DNA of 64,000 nucleotides from contig CAXUHG010000011.1 of NCBI GenBank assembly GCA_964250805.1, positions 11,543 through 75,542 on the forward strand. Reading direction: 5' to 3'. Below the pieces are notes generated by a model. The model was given only the letters and a program-made list of their open reading frames with translations, was not told where the DNA came from and searched no databases. The translations under genes and the position numbers were made by a program. The DNA comes from JBBQVS01 sp964250805 (GTDB taxonomy: Bacteria; Chloroflexota; Ktedonobacteria; Ktedonobacterales; Ktedonobacteraceae). Numbering within the stretch: position 1 is the first letter of the stretch; each line of letters begins with the position of its first letter. Of the stretch, positions 34,958 through 42,505 are shown piece by piece.

Positions 34958-34980
34958 AAGATGAGTCATTGCGTCTTTAT
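34937..34980 (+). terminator. Terminator after the BRO-N gene
   Basis: CGCAATGAT pairs with GTCATTGCG (34937-34973), followed by TCTTTATTT. It includes the TAG stop codon of the gene. Confidence 0.6.
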
Positions 34981-35008
34981 TTGGGATATGCGAGCCTTTC
35001 TGTATTTT

Positions 35009-35497
35009 CTAGCTGATGGCGTATATTCGCACGCTCTTCTGCTCTTCTGTAACCTCTAGTGTCGCGCCCATGCCTGCGAGGGCGAGTGATGCGGAGAGGC
35101 GTATTGAGCGTGGTATGCGTTTGTTGTGCGCGATGTGTTGTAGCTGGGGAATGGTATTTGGGTCGTTCAGCAGTGTCAAGAGGCTGACGATGGACTGCCG
35201 TTCTTGCGCGTTCTCACGATGCAGCGAACGAACGAGTTGTGTGGAGAAACGGGGACCGTAGCGGTCGCTATGAGAGGCCAGCCGTTGTTGTAGCTCGCTT
35301 GTGGTAATGCCTGTAGTATGAGTGAGTGAAATTAGCTCGTTGACCTGTCGGCGAAATTGCCTGTGAGACTCAAGCTCGACGATGTTCCAGCCTTCATCAA
35401 TTGCGGCGTTCTGCTGGAATAGCCTGGCGTCCCTTCTTTCCATCAAGATATGTCCTTCTGGAGACGTAATGTGGCTCCTCACAGTGCTTTTCAGCAC
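35009..35497 (-). CDS. Hypothetical protein with HEAT-like C-terminus
   Basis: A 162-residue protein (or about 144 residues from ATG 35443). The C-terminal half, RQSIVSLLTLLNDPNTIPQL then IPRSIRLSASLALAGMGA, looks like one to two HEAT/PBS-lyase-type repeats. The N-terminal half (MERRDARLFQQNAAIDEGWN) is charged and helical. No enzymatic motif is evident. It lies 15 nt downstream of the DUF402 gene on the same strand and may be cotranscribed. Confidence 0.6.
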   Translation of the reverse strand: MLKSTVRSHITSPEGHILMERRDARLFQQNAAIDEGWNIVELESHRQFRRQVNELISLTHTTGITTSELQQRLASHSDRYGPRFSTQLVRSLHRENAQERQSIVSLLTLLNDPNTIPQLQHIAHNKRIPRSIRLSASLALAGMGATLEVTEEQKSVRIYAIS

Positions 35498-35512
35498 ACA
35501 CTTTTTGTTGGT

Positions 35513-35995
35513 TCAAGTAATTTCGACACTTGAAAACATTTCTTGTCGCGCTGTAAGTAGTTGTAACAGAGCTTGCAACCCCTGTTGTGCGCCGACCCGT
35601 TGCTCCTCTGTGAGCGTGGTATCAGCAGCGAACTCGTCCTCATCCAGGAGAAGTGGCTCACCATAGGGATGTACCCATACGTCCAGGAGTAGATCAATCT
35701 GCTCGATTACATCGTCGTGTATGTGCGCTGGCGCGGCAACATTGCAGTACCAGCCTCTTCGAGTTCCATCGACACGCTGAATCTCGAAAATATTGAACCA
35801 GCGATTTGTGTAGTAGTACTCTGTAAACTGGTCTCCTGGCTCAAAAACGGTGTAGCCGAGGTCCCGCGCTGGAAGCGTCCAGGTGGCTTGAATAACGACT
35901 CCATGCGCGAGCTGTTGTATGACCTCGCCGGAGTAACGTATCTTGACCTCGCCCAAAGGGTTTTGCTTTACAACTGTAATCATCTTGTGTACCAT
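35513..35995 (-). CDS. DUF402-domain protein
   Basis: About 160 residues from ATG 35995; the frame can be read 7 residues further, but these come from the palindromic element at 35998. Core: TWTLPARDLGYTVFEPGDQF then TEYYYTNRWFNIFEIQRVDG and GWYCNVAAPAHIHDDVIEQI, with D-L-L-L-D-V-W-V-H-P next, matching the beta-rich DUF402 fold (FomD/Ntdp nucleoside-phosphate hydrolases). Conserved acidic residues of the metal site (DLLLDV, EDEF) are visible. Probable nucleoside di/triphosphate-type hydrolase. Confidence 0.82.
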   Translation of the reverse strand: MVHKMITVVKQNPLGEVKIRYSGEVIQQLAHGVVIQATWTLPARDLGYTVFEPGDQFTEYYYTNRWFNIFEIQRVDGTRRGWYCNVAAPAHIHDDVIEQIDLLLDVWVHPYGEPLLLDEDEFAADTTLTEEQRVGAQQGLQALLQLLTARQEMFSSVEIT

Positions 35996-35997
35996 GT

Positions 35998-36097
35998 CGT
36001 AGGGGCCATAATTCATTACGCCCCATTGATTCCGTCTCTCAATGGTCGTAAACGTTGTCTATTGGCGCGAGGGCGTGATGAATTATGGCCCCTACAC
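35998..36097. repeat. Family B palindromic element (GTAGGGGCC type)
   Basis: A 100-nt palindrome with arms GTAGGGGCCATAATTCATTA (right arm differs at one or two places) and a shorter hairpin in the middle. The ends share GTAGGG with family A but the rest differs. A lone arm of this type lies at 29366. The element abuts the start of the DUF402 gene. Confidence 0.85.
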
Positions 36098-36191
36098 ATA
36101 CGTTTCTCAATGCCTATCAATCTTAGCCCTGCAAACACATTAGATTGTACAATATTTCTACCTAATATGCAATGGTTAGGGAGGGTGAGAT

Positions 36192-36548
36192 TTATGCAAT
36201 CATCTTTTCGATGGTGTCGAGCAATTCGTCCAGTTCAAAGGGTTTTTTGATGCCGACGAGATTACGCTGCTTGATAGCGGCCTCTGGCAAGTTCGCGCTC
36301 ATGATAATGGTGGGGATGCCTTTCATATCTTGAGTACATTGTAGGCGGTCATACAGTTCGATACCTGTCATGTGGGGCAGTTGATAATCTAAAATGAAGA
36401 GATCGGGTCTGACCCCTTTTGTGATTTCTAAGGCTGAGAAACCGTCGGGGACAGTCATAGCCGTATATGGCGTTGACTGTGAAATCGCGTAGACGAGTAC
36501 TTCGCCAATAGAGGTGTCATCTTCTACAATTAGCGTGATTTTTGCCAT
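36192..36548 (-). CDS. Stand-alone response regulator receiver protein
   Basis: A 118-residue single receiver domain from ATG 36548. Motifs: LIVEDD at 6-11, phospho-acceptor Asp54 in FILDYQLPHMTG, Ser in IIMSANL and Lys in GIKKPFEL. There is no output domain, so it probably works as a CheY-like relay. The longer frame reaching 36776 is an in-frame extension through non-coding sequence and overlaps the GNAT gene. No histidine kinase gene is adjacent. Confidence 0.9.
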   Translation of the reverse strand: MAKITLIVEDDTSIGEVLVYAISQSTPYTAMTVPDGFSALEITKGVRPDLFILDYQLPHMTGIELYDRLQCTQDMKGIPTIIMSANLPEAAIKQRNLVGIKKPFELDELLDTIEKMIA

Positions 36549-36639
36549 TGAATTGCTGTCTTCTCTCATCCTTATGCCTACTTTTATAGGGTTACAAGAT
36601 ATGGTACGTTGCGGAAGAAAGAGAAGTTTCAGTATGTGG

Positions 36640-37068
36640 CTATTGAAATACCTTAAATATGTCTTTATCTGTTTTTGTATTATCATAAATACCACCAAGA
36701 CCGACGCGGAAACCGCAACGTTCATAAAATACCGTAATCTCCGGTTCAAAGTCAACATGAATGATTGAAATTCCATGCTCTTGTATATGCGTGATTGCTT
36801 TCCCTACTAATGCTTTGCCGATGCCCTGTCGTTGCAGAGAAGGATGCACCATCACGTCGAGTAGCACTGCGTGACGCACACCGTCGCTGAGAATGGCGCA
36901 CCATGCAAGCAATGTACCTGTAGCGTCGAAGCTTCCCACTGTTGCCCAATAGTTTTGTAGTGCGGCGGGGTAGTCCTCTTCTTGCCGCTCCCATCCAACT
37001 GCTTCACGTAAGTCACAGATAGCTTTGGACGAGACTGTTGGGTTGGTGGTGAAGGATATGTGCGGCAT
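36640..37068 (-). CDS. GNAT-family N-acetyltransferase
   Basis: A 142-residue acetyltransferase. Acetyl-CoA-binding motif A is VMVHPSLQRQGIGKALVGKA at about 88-107 (Q-x-x-G-I-G-x-A). A final strand-helix VDFEPEITVFYERCGFRVGL completes the fold. Substrate unknown. The 91-nt gap to the next gene (36548) contains no clear terminator. Confidence 0.9.
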   Translation of the reverse strand: MPHISFTTNPTVSSKAICDLREAVGWERQEEDYPAALQNYWATVGSFDATGTLLAWCAILSDGVRHAVLLDVMVHPSLQRQGIGKALVGKAITHIQEHGISIIHVDFEPEITVFYERCGFRVGLGGIYDNTKTDKDIFKVFQ

Positions 37069-37091
37069 AGTTATCTTTCCTTACTCAACAA

Positions 37092-37186
37092 AATTCGTAG
37101 GGACCAGATGTATCGCGTCCTTTGCTCAATTCATTGAGCAAGATTCTTGTTGAGCCGTGTATACAAGCCATCTCAATATTCAACGG
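37092..37186. repeat. Family A element, truncated tandem copy
   Basis: Left arm AAATTCGTAGGGACCAGATG, hairpin GCTCAATTCATTGAGC and the spacer ending TATACAAGCCATCTCAAT are present; the right arm is missing. The piece is nearly identical to the start of the complete copy that follows (period 95 nt). Confidence 0.85.
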
Positions 37187-37330
37187 TTTTCGTAGGGACC
37201 AGATGTATCGCGTCCGAGGGCGCAATTCATTGAGCGAGATTCTTGTTGAACCGTGTATACAAGCCATCTCAATCTGATCTCGCGTGATAAATCACGCAGC
37301 GGACGCGATACATCTGGTCCCTACGAAAAA
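37187..37330. repeat. Family A element, copy 7, complete
   Basis: Arms TTTTCGTAGGGACCAGATGT and complement; inner left hairpin GCGCAATTCATTGAGC is itself chimeric because its two halves belong to different variants; right hairpin GCGTGATAAATCACGC is intact. It directly follows the truncated copy as a tandem. Confidence 0.88.
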
Positions 37331-37435
37331 TCGGTTGCATGTGAGACAATCCCTGTTATAAAAACAACGTCGTTTTATATGTAAGTCCCATCATCATATA
37401 CCAAGTCAGCGACCGTATGCTATACTGAGGCCACT

Positions 37436-38707
37436 ATGCTAAGTCTTGATTTTGTGCGACAACATCCTGAAAAAGTACGGAAGACATTGCGGCTGCGACG
37501 CGACTCTCAATCAATAGATGAGTTATTACGTCTCGCTGAGTCGCGGCGTGGCCTTGCGACACGATGCGATGGGCTGTATGTTGTGTTGAAGGACCAGAAA
37601 GAGGCGGCCCGAACCGCCCCGGTCGAGCAGAGAGCGGCATTGAGTCGGCAGGTCAAGGCGACGACGCAGGAGGTGCGCACACTCGAATTGCAGATGTCGG
37701 ATATCTCCTCTCGCTTGCACCCACTTCTGCTCAGCTTACCAAACATTCCGCATGAGAGCGTGCAGGAGGGGAACGACGAGAGCGAGAATCGTGAGATAGT
37801 GCGCTGGGGAAATCCATCTGTCGCCCATTTTGAGTTATTGCCGCACTGGGATATTGGTGAACGTTTAGGCATTCTCGATAGCGAGAGCGGTGTCAAGGTC
37901 GCAGGTAGTCGTTTCGTCACTTTGAAAGGAGCGGGCGCACGGCTCGAGCGTGCTCTCATTTCGTTTATGCTCGACGTGCATACGCGTGAGCATGGCTACA
38001 CAGAGGTTATGCCACCGCACCTTGTGAAGCGTCCGGTGATGCAGGCAGCAGGCCAATTTCCTAAATTTGAGGATCAGGTGTATGCATGTGCGGCGGATGA
38101 ACTCTATCTTAATCCTACTGCCGAGGTGCCGTTAGTTGGTATGCAGAGCGATACTACTTTTGCGTTTGATGAGTTGCCACTGCGTCAGGTCGCGTGGACA
38201 ACGGCATATAGGCGCGAAGCTGGCTCAGCCTCACGACAGACGCGCGGCTTGATGCGGTTGCATCAATTTAACAAGGTTGAGCTTTTCCAGATCGTGCAAC
38301 CAGAGTTCTCCTATGATGTCCTTGACCAGATGGTGGGACATGCCGAAACGATTCTGCAGCGGCTCGACCTGCCGTATCGCGTGACGACACTGTGTACTGC
38401 TGATTTGCCCTTCGCTGCGGCAAAGACGTTTGACATCGAGGTATGGATGCCGGGGCAGAAAGAGTATGCCGAGGTCTCTTCGATTAGCAATTGTGAGACA
38501 TTTCAGGCGCGACGTGCCAACATCAAATACCGTAGCGAGGGCACGCACTCCGAACTGGCACATACGCTGAATGCCTCTGGCCTTGCCGTTGGGCGCACAA
38601 TGGCGGCTCTTTTAGAGACATATCAACAAGCCGATGGCTCTGTGATTATTCCAAAGGTACTGCGTCCGTACATGGGAAGCTCTTTGTTGTCTGCGCCCCA
38701 AAAGTAG
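37436..38707 (+). CDS. serS: Serine--tRNA ligase
   Basis: A 423-residue class II aminoacyl-tRNA synthetase. The N-terminal about 100 residues are the antiparallel coiled-coil arm (KEAARTAPVEQRAALSRQVK, LELQMSDISSRLHPLLLSLP). The catalytic core has AYRREAGSASRQTRGLMRLH (motif 2) and GLAVGRTMAALLETYQ (motif 3 Arg). TGAGGCCACT before ATG 37436 supports the start. The next gene, 78 nt on, is tRNA-Ser(UGA), the enzyme's substrate. Charges serine (and Sec) tRNAs in the cytoplasm. Confidence 0.97.
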   Translation: MLSLDFVRQHPEKVRKTLRLRRDSQSIDELLRLAESRRGLATRCDGLYVVLKDQKEAARTAPVEQRAALSRQVKATTQEVRTLELQMSDISSRLHPLLLSLPNIPHESVQEGNDESENREIVRWGNPSVAHFELLPHWDIGERLGILDSESGVKVAGSRFVTLKGAGARLERALISFMLDVHTREHGYTEVMPPHLVKRPVMQAAGQFPKFEDQVYACAADELYLNPTAEVPLVGMQSDTTFAFDELPLRQVAWTTAYRREAGSASRQTRGLMRLHQFNKVELFQIVQPEFSYDVLDQMVGHAETILQRLDLPYRVTTLCTADLPFAAAKTFDIEVWMPGQKEYAEVSSISNCETFQARRANIKYRSEGTHSELAHTLNASGLAVGRTMAALLETYQQADGSVIIPKVLRPYMGSSLLSAPQK

Positions 38708-38785
38708 ATAAACGTTTTTCGATAGCCATTTTGTCATTCCCCCCTTCCAAATTTGAAGAGACTATGTTATAGTAAAAAGAGTCAT

Positions 38786-38869
38786 GGAGAGATGGCAGAG
38801 TGGTCTATTGCGACTGTCTTGAAAACAGTTGGGTTAACAGCCCCGGGAGTTCGAATCCCCCTCTCTCCG
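38786..38869 (+). tRNA. tRNA-Ser (UGA)
   Basis: The acceptor stem GGAGAGA pairs with TCTCTCC; the anticodon loop CTTGAAA gives anticodon TGA between ACTGT and ACAGT; the long variable arm (GTTAACAGCCCC region) identifies a type II tRNA; the T-loop is TTCGAAT. CCA is not encoded. It lies 78 nt downstream of serS. Confidence 0.96.
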
Positions 38870-38874
38870 TAAGG

Positions 38875-38904
38875 AAAGAGGCTTCAAAGCCTCTTTTGCT
38901 TTTT
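38875..38904 (+). terminator. Terminator after tRNA-Ser
   Basis: AAAGAGGCT pairs with AGCCTCTTT around TCAA, followed by TGCTTTTTT. Begins 6 nt after the tRNA. Confidence 0.88.
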
Positions 38905-39060
38905 TACAGATGCTTCTACACAGTATTTGGGGGGAAAGAAGTATCGGTGTTACCCAGACTTCAACCTGGGGAATTCAATAAAAAGCGCGTAATATGTACT
39001 CAATTTATTTCTTGCTTCTTGAAGAGCTATTATGCGTTTTTGGATGGACGGTGAAGTATT

Positions 39061-40377
39061 GTGTCACGTATAGGTATACTTGGAAAGCTGAACATAGCTA
39101 ACGTCTTAGAGCGTATAGAGGTATTTACGAAGACCGGACTGCTTGTGATCAAACAAGATACGCAGTGGGTTGAGTTTTATTGCCGTGAAGGAAAATTGTT
39201 GTGTACGGGACCTATCCGAACCGACGCAACGTTAGGCGAGCGACTTCTACAGGATGGCGTAATTTCTGCACAGATGTTGCAGAAAACAATGCTTGCGCTT
39301 GGCGCTGCTGTGCCCAGTGAAACGCGTATTGCATTGATGCTGATGGACCTGGGATTTGTGAAACGCGAAGAACTGCGGACATGGACCGCGCAAAAAACAG
39401 AGGAAATTATTCGTGCAGTTTTAGCCTGGACAAGCGGTGATATATATTTCGAGGAAGACTCAGCACCACCAGCGGAACGACTTCTTGTCTCACTTGCAAT
39501 TTCTACGCTTCTTGCCTCTGTACATACGCCTCCGGTTGTGGTATCCAGTCCAGTTGTCCAAAGTGCTTTACAGGAACAAATCCCAGCCGCAAATACGCCA
39601 GAGTCGATTCCTGCAATTCGTGATGCCTCTCAGTCACCTACACTAGTCGATTCTTCGCAGTTCTTTGGAGAAGCGGCGCAAGATGTTCTACAATCGACTC
39701 CTCCGTATATTTCTGCCAGTGCTTTATTGCCATCTTTTGAAGGTGCTATTACCACTGGTCCTATCGTTCCCCCCTCGCCACAATCTCCAGTATTGCCACA
39801 AGTTCCTGTAACAACGCTTCCAGCACCGCCCGCGAAACAGGTAGACACTTCATTTATGCGCCCCGATATGGTATTGGTACCTGCAAGTCTTGTGGAGCCG
39901 CACGATCAACCAGTGCAGATAACACCTGAGCAGTGGCAATTACTGGCAAGGGCTGATGGGCACACAACGTTACAGGACCTGTGTACCACTCTTCATTTAG
40001 AGCGAACGAAGGTACTTACGCTCGCAGGTCAACTTGTTGCCGAACACATTATTCATGTGTTGCCACCACAATCCGTAGCTCCGCAAGAGATGTCGCCAGC
40101 CTCACGTGAGATCGAGAATTCTGGTCTGGCTCATGGCATGGTAACGCCGGGGCAAGCCGCCGCGATGCAGACTCCGTGGGGTAATTCTCAGCCATCATCT
40201 ACACCAGGACCGCAATTCTCGCCAACACTTGAGACGCAGTCGCAGTGGGGCAACGGTGGCAACGGTGCGAAATTTGTGCCGGGACAAGGCTGGGTCGCGT
40301 CCATGCAGCCGCTACAGCCATTGCAACCCAATGGGTTTGGTGCTAGTGGTATTTACGCATCAGTGAGTGATAAATAG
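39061..40377 (+). CDS. DUF4388 (PATAN-type) protein with winged-helix-like C-terminus
   Basis: A 438-residue protein starting at GTG 39061. The first about 160 residues form a DUF4388/PATAN module: ILGKLNIANVLERIEVFTKT then GLLVIKQDTQWVEFYCREGK and TWTAQKTEEIIRAVLAWTSG, ending GDIYFEEDSAP. A low-complexity Pro/Gln/Ser-rich linker (about 170-270) follows, then a small winged-helix-like segment (WQLLARADGHTTLQDLCTTL, HLERTKVLTLAGQLVAEHII) and another disordered tail with PQSQWGNGGNG-like stretches. DUF4388 proteins often accompany MglA/roadblock signalling. It precedes a sigma-54-type AAA+ regulator by 53 nt. Confidence 0.8.
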   Translation: MSRIGILGKLNIANVLERIEVFTKTGLLVIKQDTQWVEFYCREGKLLCTGPIRTDATLGERLLQDGVISAQMLQKTMLALGAAVPSETRIALMLMDLGFVKREELRTWTAQKTEEIIRAVLAWTSGDIYFEEDSAPPAERLLVSLAISTLLASVHTPPVVVSSPVVQSALQEQIPAANTPESIPAIRDASQSPTLVDSSQFFGEAAQDVLQSTPPYISASALLPSFEGAITTGPIVPPSPQSPVLPQVPVTTLPAPPAKQVDTSFMRPDMVLVPASLVEPHDQPVQITPEQWQLLARADGHTTLQDLCTTLHLERTKVLTLAGQLVAEHIIHVLPPQSVAPQEMSPASREIENSGLAHGMVTPGQAAAMQTPWGNSQPSSTPGPQFSPTLETQSQWGNGGNGAKFVPGQGWVASMQPLQPLQPNGFGASGIYASVSDK

Positions 40378-40430
40378 TAGAGATAGCACAGAAACAAAGA
40401 GAGGACTGTGTTTTTCTGGAGGAGTGTGGA

Positions 40431-41456
40431 ATGGGACGGAGTGTATCGCTCTCTCGCGCGTCGTCACGAGACGAGGCAAGCATCGAGCAGATGCTTATTG
40501 GGAACAGTGTTGTCATGCGCAGTACACAGGATACCATTCGGCAGGTTGCGCACTATCCCGACACGACTGTTTTGCTACAGGGAGAAAGCGGAACGGGTAA
40601 AGAGGTTGCGGCTCGCGCTATTCATCTGCTGAGCCGTCGAGCTTCTCATCAGTTTAGTCCCATCAACTGTGCTGCTATTCCAGATACGCTACTCGAAACG
40701 GAACTCTTTGGCGTCGAGGCGGGGGCTTTTACCGATGCAAAGGCGTCGCGCGATGGCTACGTCTTACGTGCCGACGGTGGAACGCTGTTCCTCGACGAAA
40801 TTGGTGCCATGCCATTCGCGTTACAGGCTAAGTTGCTGCGCTTTCTGGAAACGCGCAGCTTTCGCCGCATTGGGGGCACAAAAGAACTGCATGTCGATTT
40901 GCGCGTCATTTCTGCGACAAACCTCGACCTGAAAACGGCGGTTGCACAAAAAATCTTCCGTGACGACCTCTTTTATCGTTTACAGGTTATCACGATTCGC
41001 CTACCAGCTTTGCGCGAGCGGCGCGAAGATATTCCGCTACTTGTCGAACACTACCTGCAGAAGAATAGCACCATCCATAGCGCGGACGGACAGCCATTGA
41101 AGATAAGCGAGGATGCTCTTGCGCTACTAGAACGTTACGACTGGCCTGGAAATGTACGCGAACTTTTTGGTGTGTTGCAACATAGTAGTATTCTCTGCGA
41201 TGGGGTTGAGATTTGCCCACAAGACCTCCCCGAAAACGTGCGTCTTGCAGGAACAAGTGCAAGTGAGCGTTTACAAGAGCTACGGCAACAGTTGCATCTA
41301 CCCACTGAGGGAATCGACCTGATCGCGTTTTTGAGCGGCATCGAAAATACCTTTATTCGTGAAGCCCTCGAACTTTCGGGTGGAAACCAGGTGCAGGCGG
41401 CGGCATTGCTAGGTATGTCGCGCGATAAACTACGCTACCGCCTGTCACGGATGTAG
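40431..41456 (+). CDS. Sigma-54-type AAA+ transcriptional activator, no receiver domain
   Basis: A 341-residue AAA+ protein. Walker A GESGTGKE at 51-58, the sigma-54-contact loop GAFTDA at 98-103 (canonical GAFTGA), Walker B GGTLFLDEIG at 116-125, and the Arg-finger region FRDDLFYRLQVITIRLPALR. A Fis-type HTH (EALELSGGNQVQAAALLGMS) ends the protein. There is no N-terminal sensor domain. The lead-in ELFGVEAGAFTDA departs from the common LFGHExGAFTGA, dropping the conserved His, so contact with sigma-54 may be altered. It follows the DUF4388 gene and may be controlled by it. Confidence 0.9.
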   Translation: MGRSVSLSRASSRDEASIEQMLIGNSVVMRSTQDTIRQVAHYPDTTVLLQGESGTGKEVAARAIHLLSRRASHQFSPINCAAIPDTLLETELFGVEAGAFTDAKASRDGYVLRADGGTLFLDEIGAMPFALQAKLLRFLETRSFRRIGGTKELHVDLRVISATNLDLKTAVAQKIFRDDLFYRLQVITIRLPALRERREDIPLLVEHYLQKNSTIHSADGQPLKISEDALALLERYDWPGNVRELFGVLQHSSILCDGVEICPQDLPENVRLAGTSASERLQELRQQLHLPTEGIDLIAFLSGIENTFIREALELSGGNQVQAAALLGMSRDKLRYRLSRM

Positions 41457-41469
41457 GAGTGTTGCGAGC

Positions 41470-41844
41470 TTACTTTGCCCAGGGTGGCGTACCTATCTCG
41501 TGCCCATCAGCCATTGTTGCATGCGTTTCTACTGGTAGGCAAACAATTGCATGCGCTATTGTATCTCCACCGGCTACTTGAAGTAGTGATCGTGCAGGAA
41601 CGTTTATTGCATCTCCCGCGTGAAGTTCAAAATTCTCACTCGCAACCGATACCGTTATCGAGCCATCGAGTAACACAAAAACTTCTTCATGATCGAGCCA
41701 ATGGAGAGCAGCTTTGGCATTTGGCTCGACTTCCAATTGCCAGGTACATAACTCGGTTGCACCACGACTTGGTGCCGTCAAGCCTGTGAAATGAAAACCT
41801 TCTACAGTAAATGTGGGAGCATCAGCTTTTCGTACAATAGACAT
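41470..41844 (-). CDS. Cupin-domain protein
   Basis: A 124-residue single cupin barrel. The first motif, LHWLDHEEVFVLLDGSITV, provides the metal ligands with H-x-x-E spacing slightly altered (HWLDHEE); the second motif is HAGDAINVPARSLLQVA. Small cupins bind metal or act as isomerases or antibiotic-biosynthesis enzymes; function is open. It is transcribed divergently from a MarR gene across a region with two matching operator palindromes, which implies MarR control. Confidence 0.88.
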   Translation of the reverse strand: MSIVRKADAPTFTVEGFHFTGLTAPSRGATELCTWQLEVEPNAKAALHWLDHEEVFVLLDGSITVSVASENFELHAGDAINVPARSLLQVAGGDTIAHAIVCLPVETHATMADGHEIGTPPWAK

Positions 41845-41887
41845 AGTTATTCTCCTTGAATGTACTCAACGGTACGAAATCGACTTT

Positions 41888-41914
41888 CATATGGTCAATA
41901 TGCTTGACCATATG
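41888..41914. promoter_or_regulatory. MarR operator 1 (GTCAA-N5-TTGAC)
   Basis: CATATGGTCAATATGC and its complement TTGACCATATG form a perfect palindrome, core GTCAA-TATGC-TTGAC. It is 44 nt upstream of the cupin start codon. Confidence 0.75.
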
Positions 41915-41938
41915 ATTAGTATACACTGGATAGATTAG

Positions 41939-41959
41939 ATAGTCAAGCATGTTGACTAT
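41939..41959. promoter_or_regulatory. MarR operator 2 (GTCAA-N5-TTGAC)
   Basis: ATAGTCAA-GCATG-TTGACTAT has the same core as the site 51 nt away, nearer the MarR gene. Same half-sites and same spacing make a shared regulator likely. It lies inside the longest possible MarR frame, which argues that the true start is later. Confidence 0.75.
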
Positions 41960-42014
41960 TATATATTGTACAATGATGTTGATTCAAGGAAATGATATAA
42001 GAGGAAGGCGTGTT

Positions 42015-42485
42015 GTGTCTGAAATATCTCCTTCATATAGGCTTATTACATTAATAGCGACGACTTGGAGTATCCTTGTTGAGGAGCTTCAGACAGAGCT
42101 TGCCAAAGTGGGCTATGGTGATATCCGACCGGCGCATGGTTTTGCTTTCCAGTTATTTGCGCCAAATGGAACGACTGGAAATGAGTTAGCCGAACATTTA
42201 GGAGTTACGAAGCAAGCGGCAAGTCAGATGATTGACTATCTTGAGGAACATGGCTATGTTGTAAGAAAGCCGCATCCAACTGATAAGCGTGGCAAGCTCG
42301 TGATATTGACTCAAAAAGGCTGGGATTGTATTCAGGCGGTGGAAACTATTTTTGCAACATTAGAGAGACGTTGGTCTGAGGTTTTAGGCGATGAACATAT
42401 GAATATATTGTGTACAGACCTCAGCCATCTCATACGTGCCTCGAATAGTGATATTGTGTCTTACCGCTTGCGACCTTCATGGTAG
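42015..42485 (+). CDS. MarR-family transcriptional regulator
   Basis: About 156 residues from GTG 42015, after GAGGAAGGCG; ATGs at 41949 or 41976 would extend into operator DNA. The winged helix comprises NGTTGNELAEHLGVTKQAAS (helices 3-4 with the recognition helix), QMIDYLEEHGYVVRKPHPTD and KRGKLVILTQKG (wing). The flanking helices RLITLIATTWSILVEELQTE and EHMNILCTDLSHLIRAS form the dimer interface. It probably represses itself and the divergent cupin gene through the two GTCAA-N5-TTGAC sites. Confidence 0.9.
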   Translation: MSEISPSYRLITLIATTWSILVEELQTELAKVGYGDIRPAHGFAFQLFAPNGTTGNELAEHLGVTKQAASQMIDYLEEHGYVVRKPHPTDKRGKLVILTQKGWDCIQAVETIFATLERRWSEVLGDEHMNILCTDLSHLIRASNSDIVSYRLRPSW

Positions 42486-42505
42486 GATTATGATCCTTTG
42501 ACGAA

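Noticed and set aside
36549..36776. Upstream extension of the response regulator frame
   Set aside because: It overlaps the GNAT gene and has no motif; the receiver domain starts at 36548.
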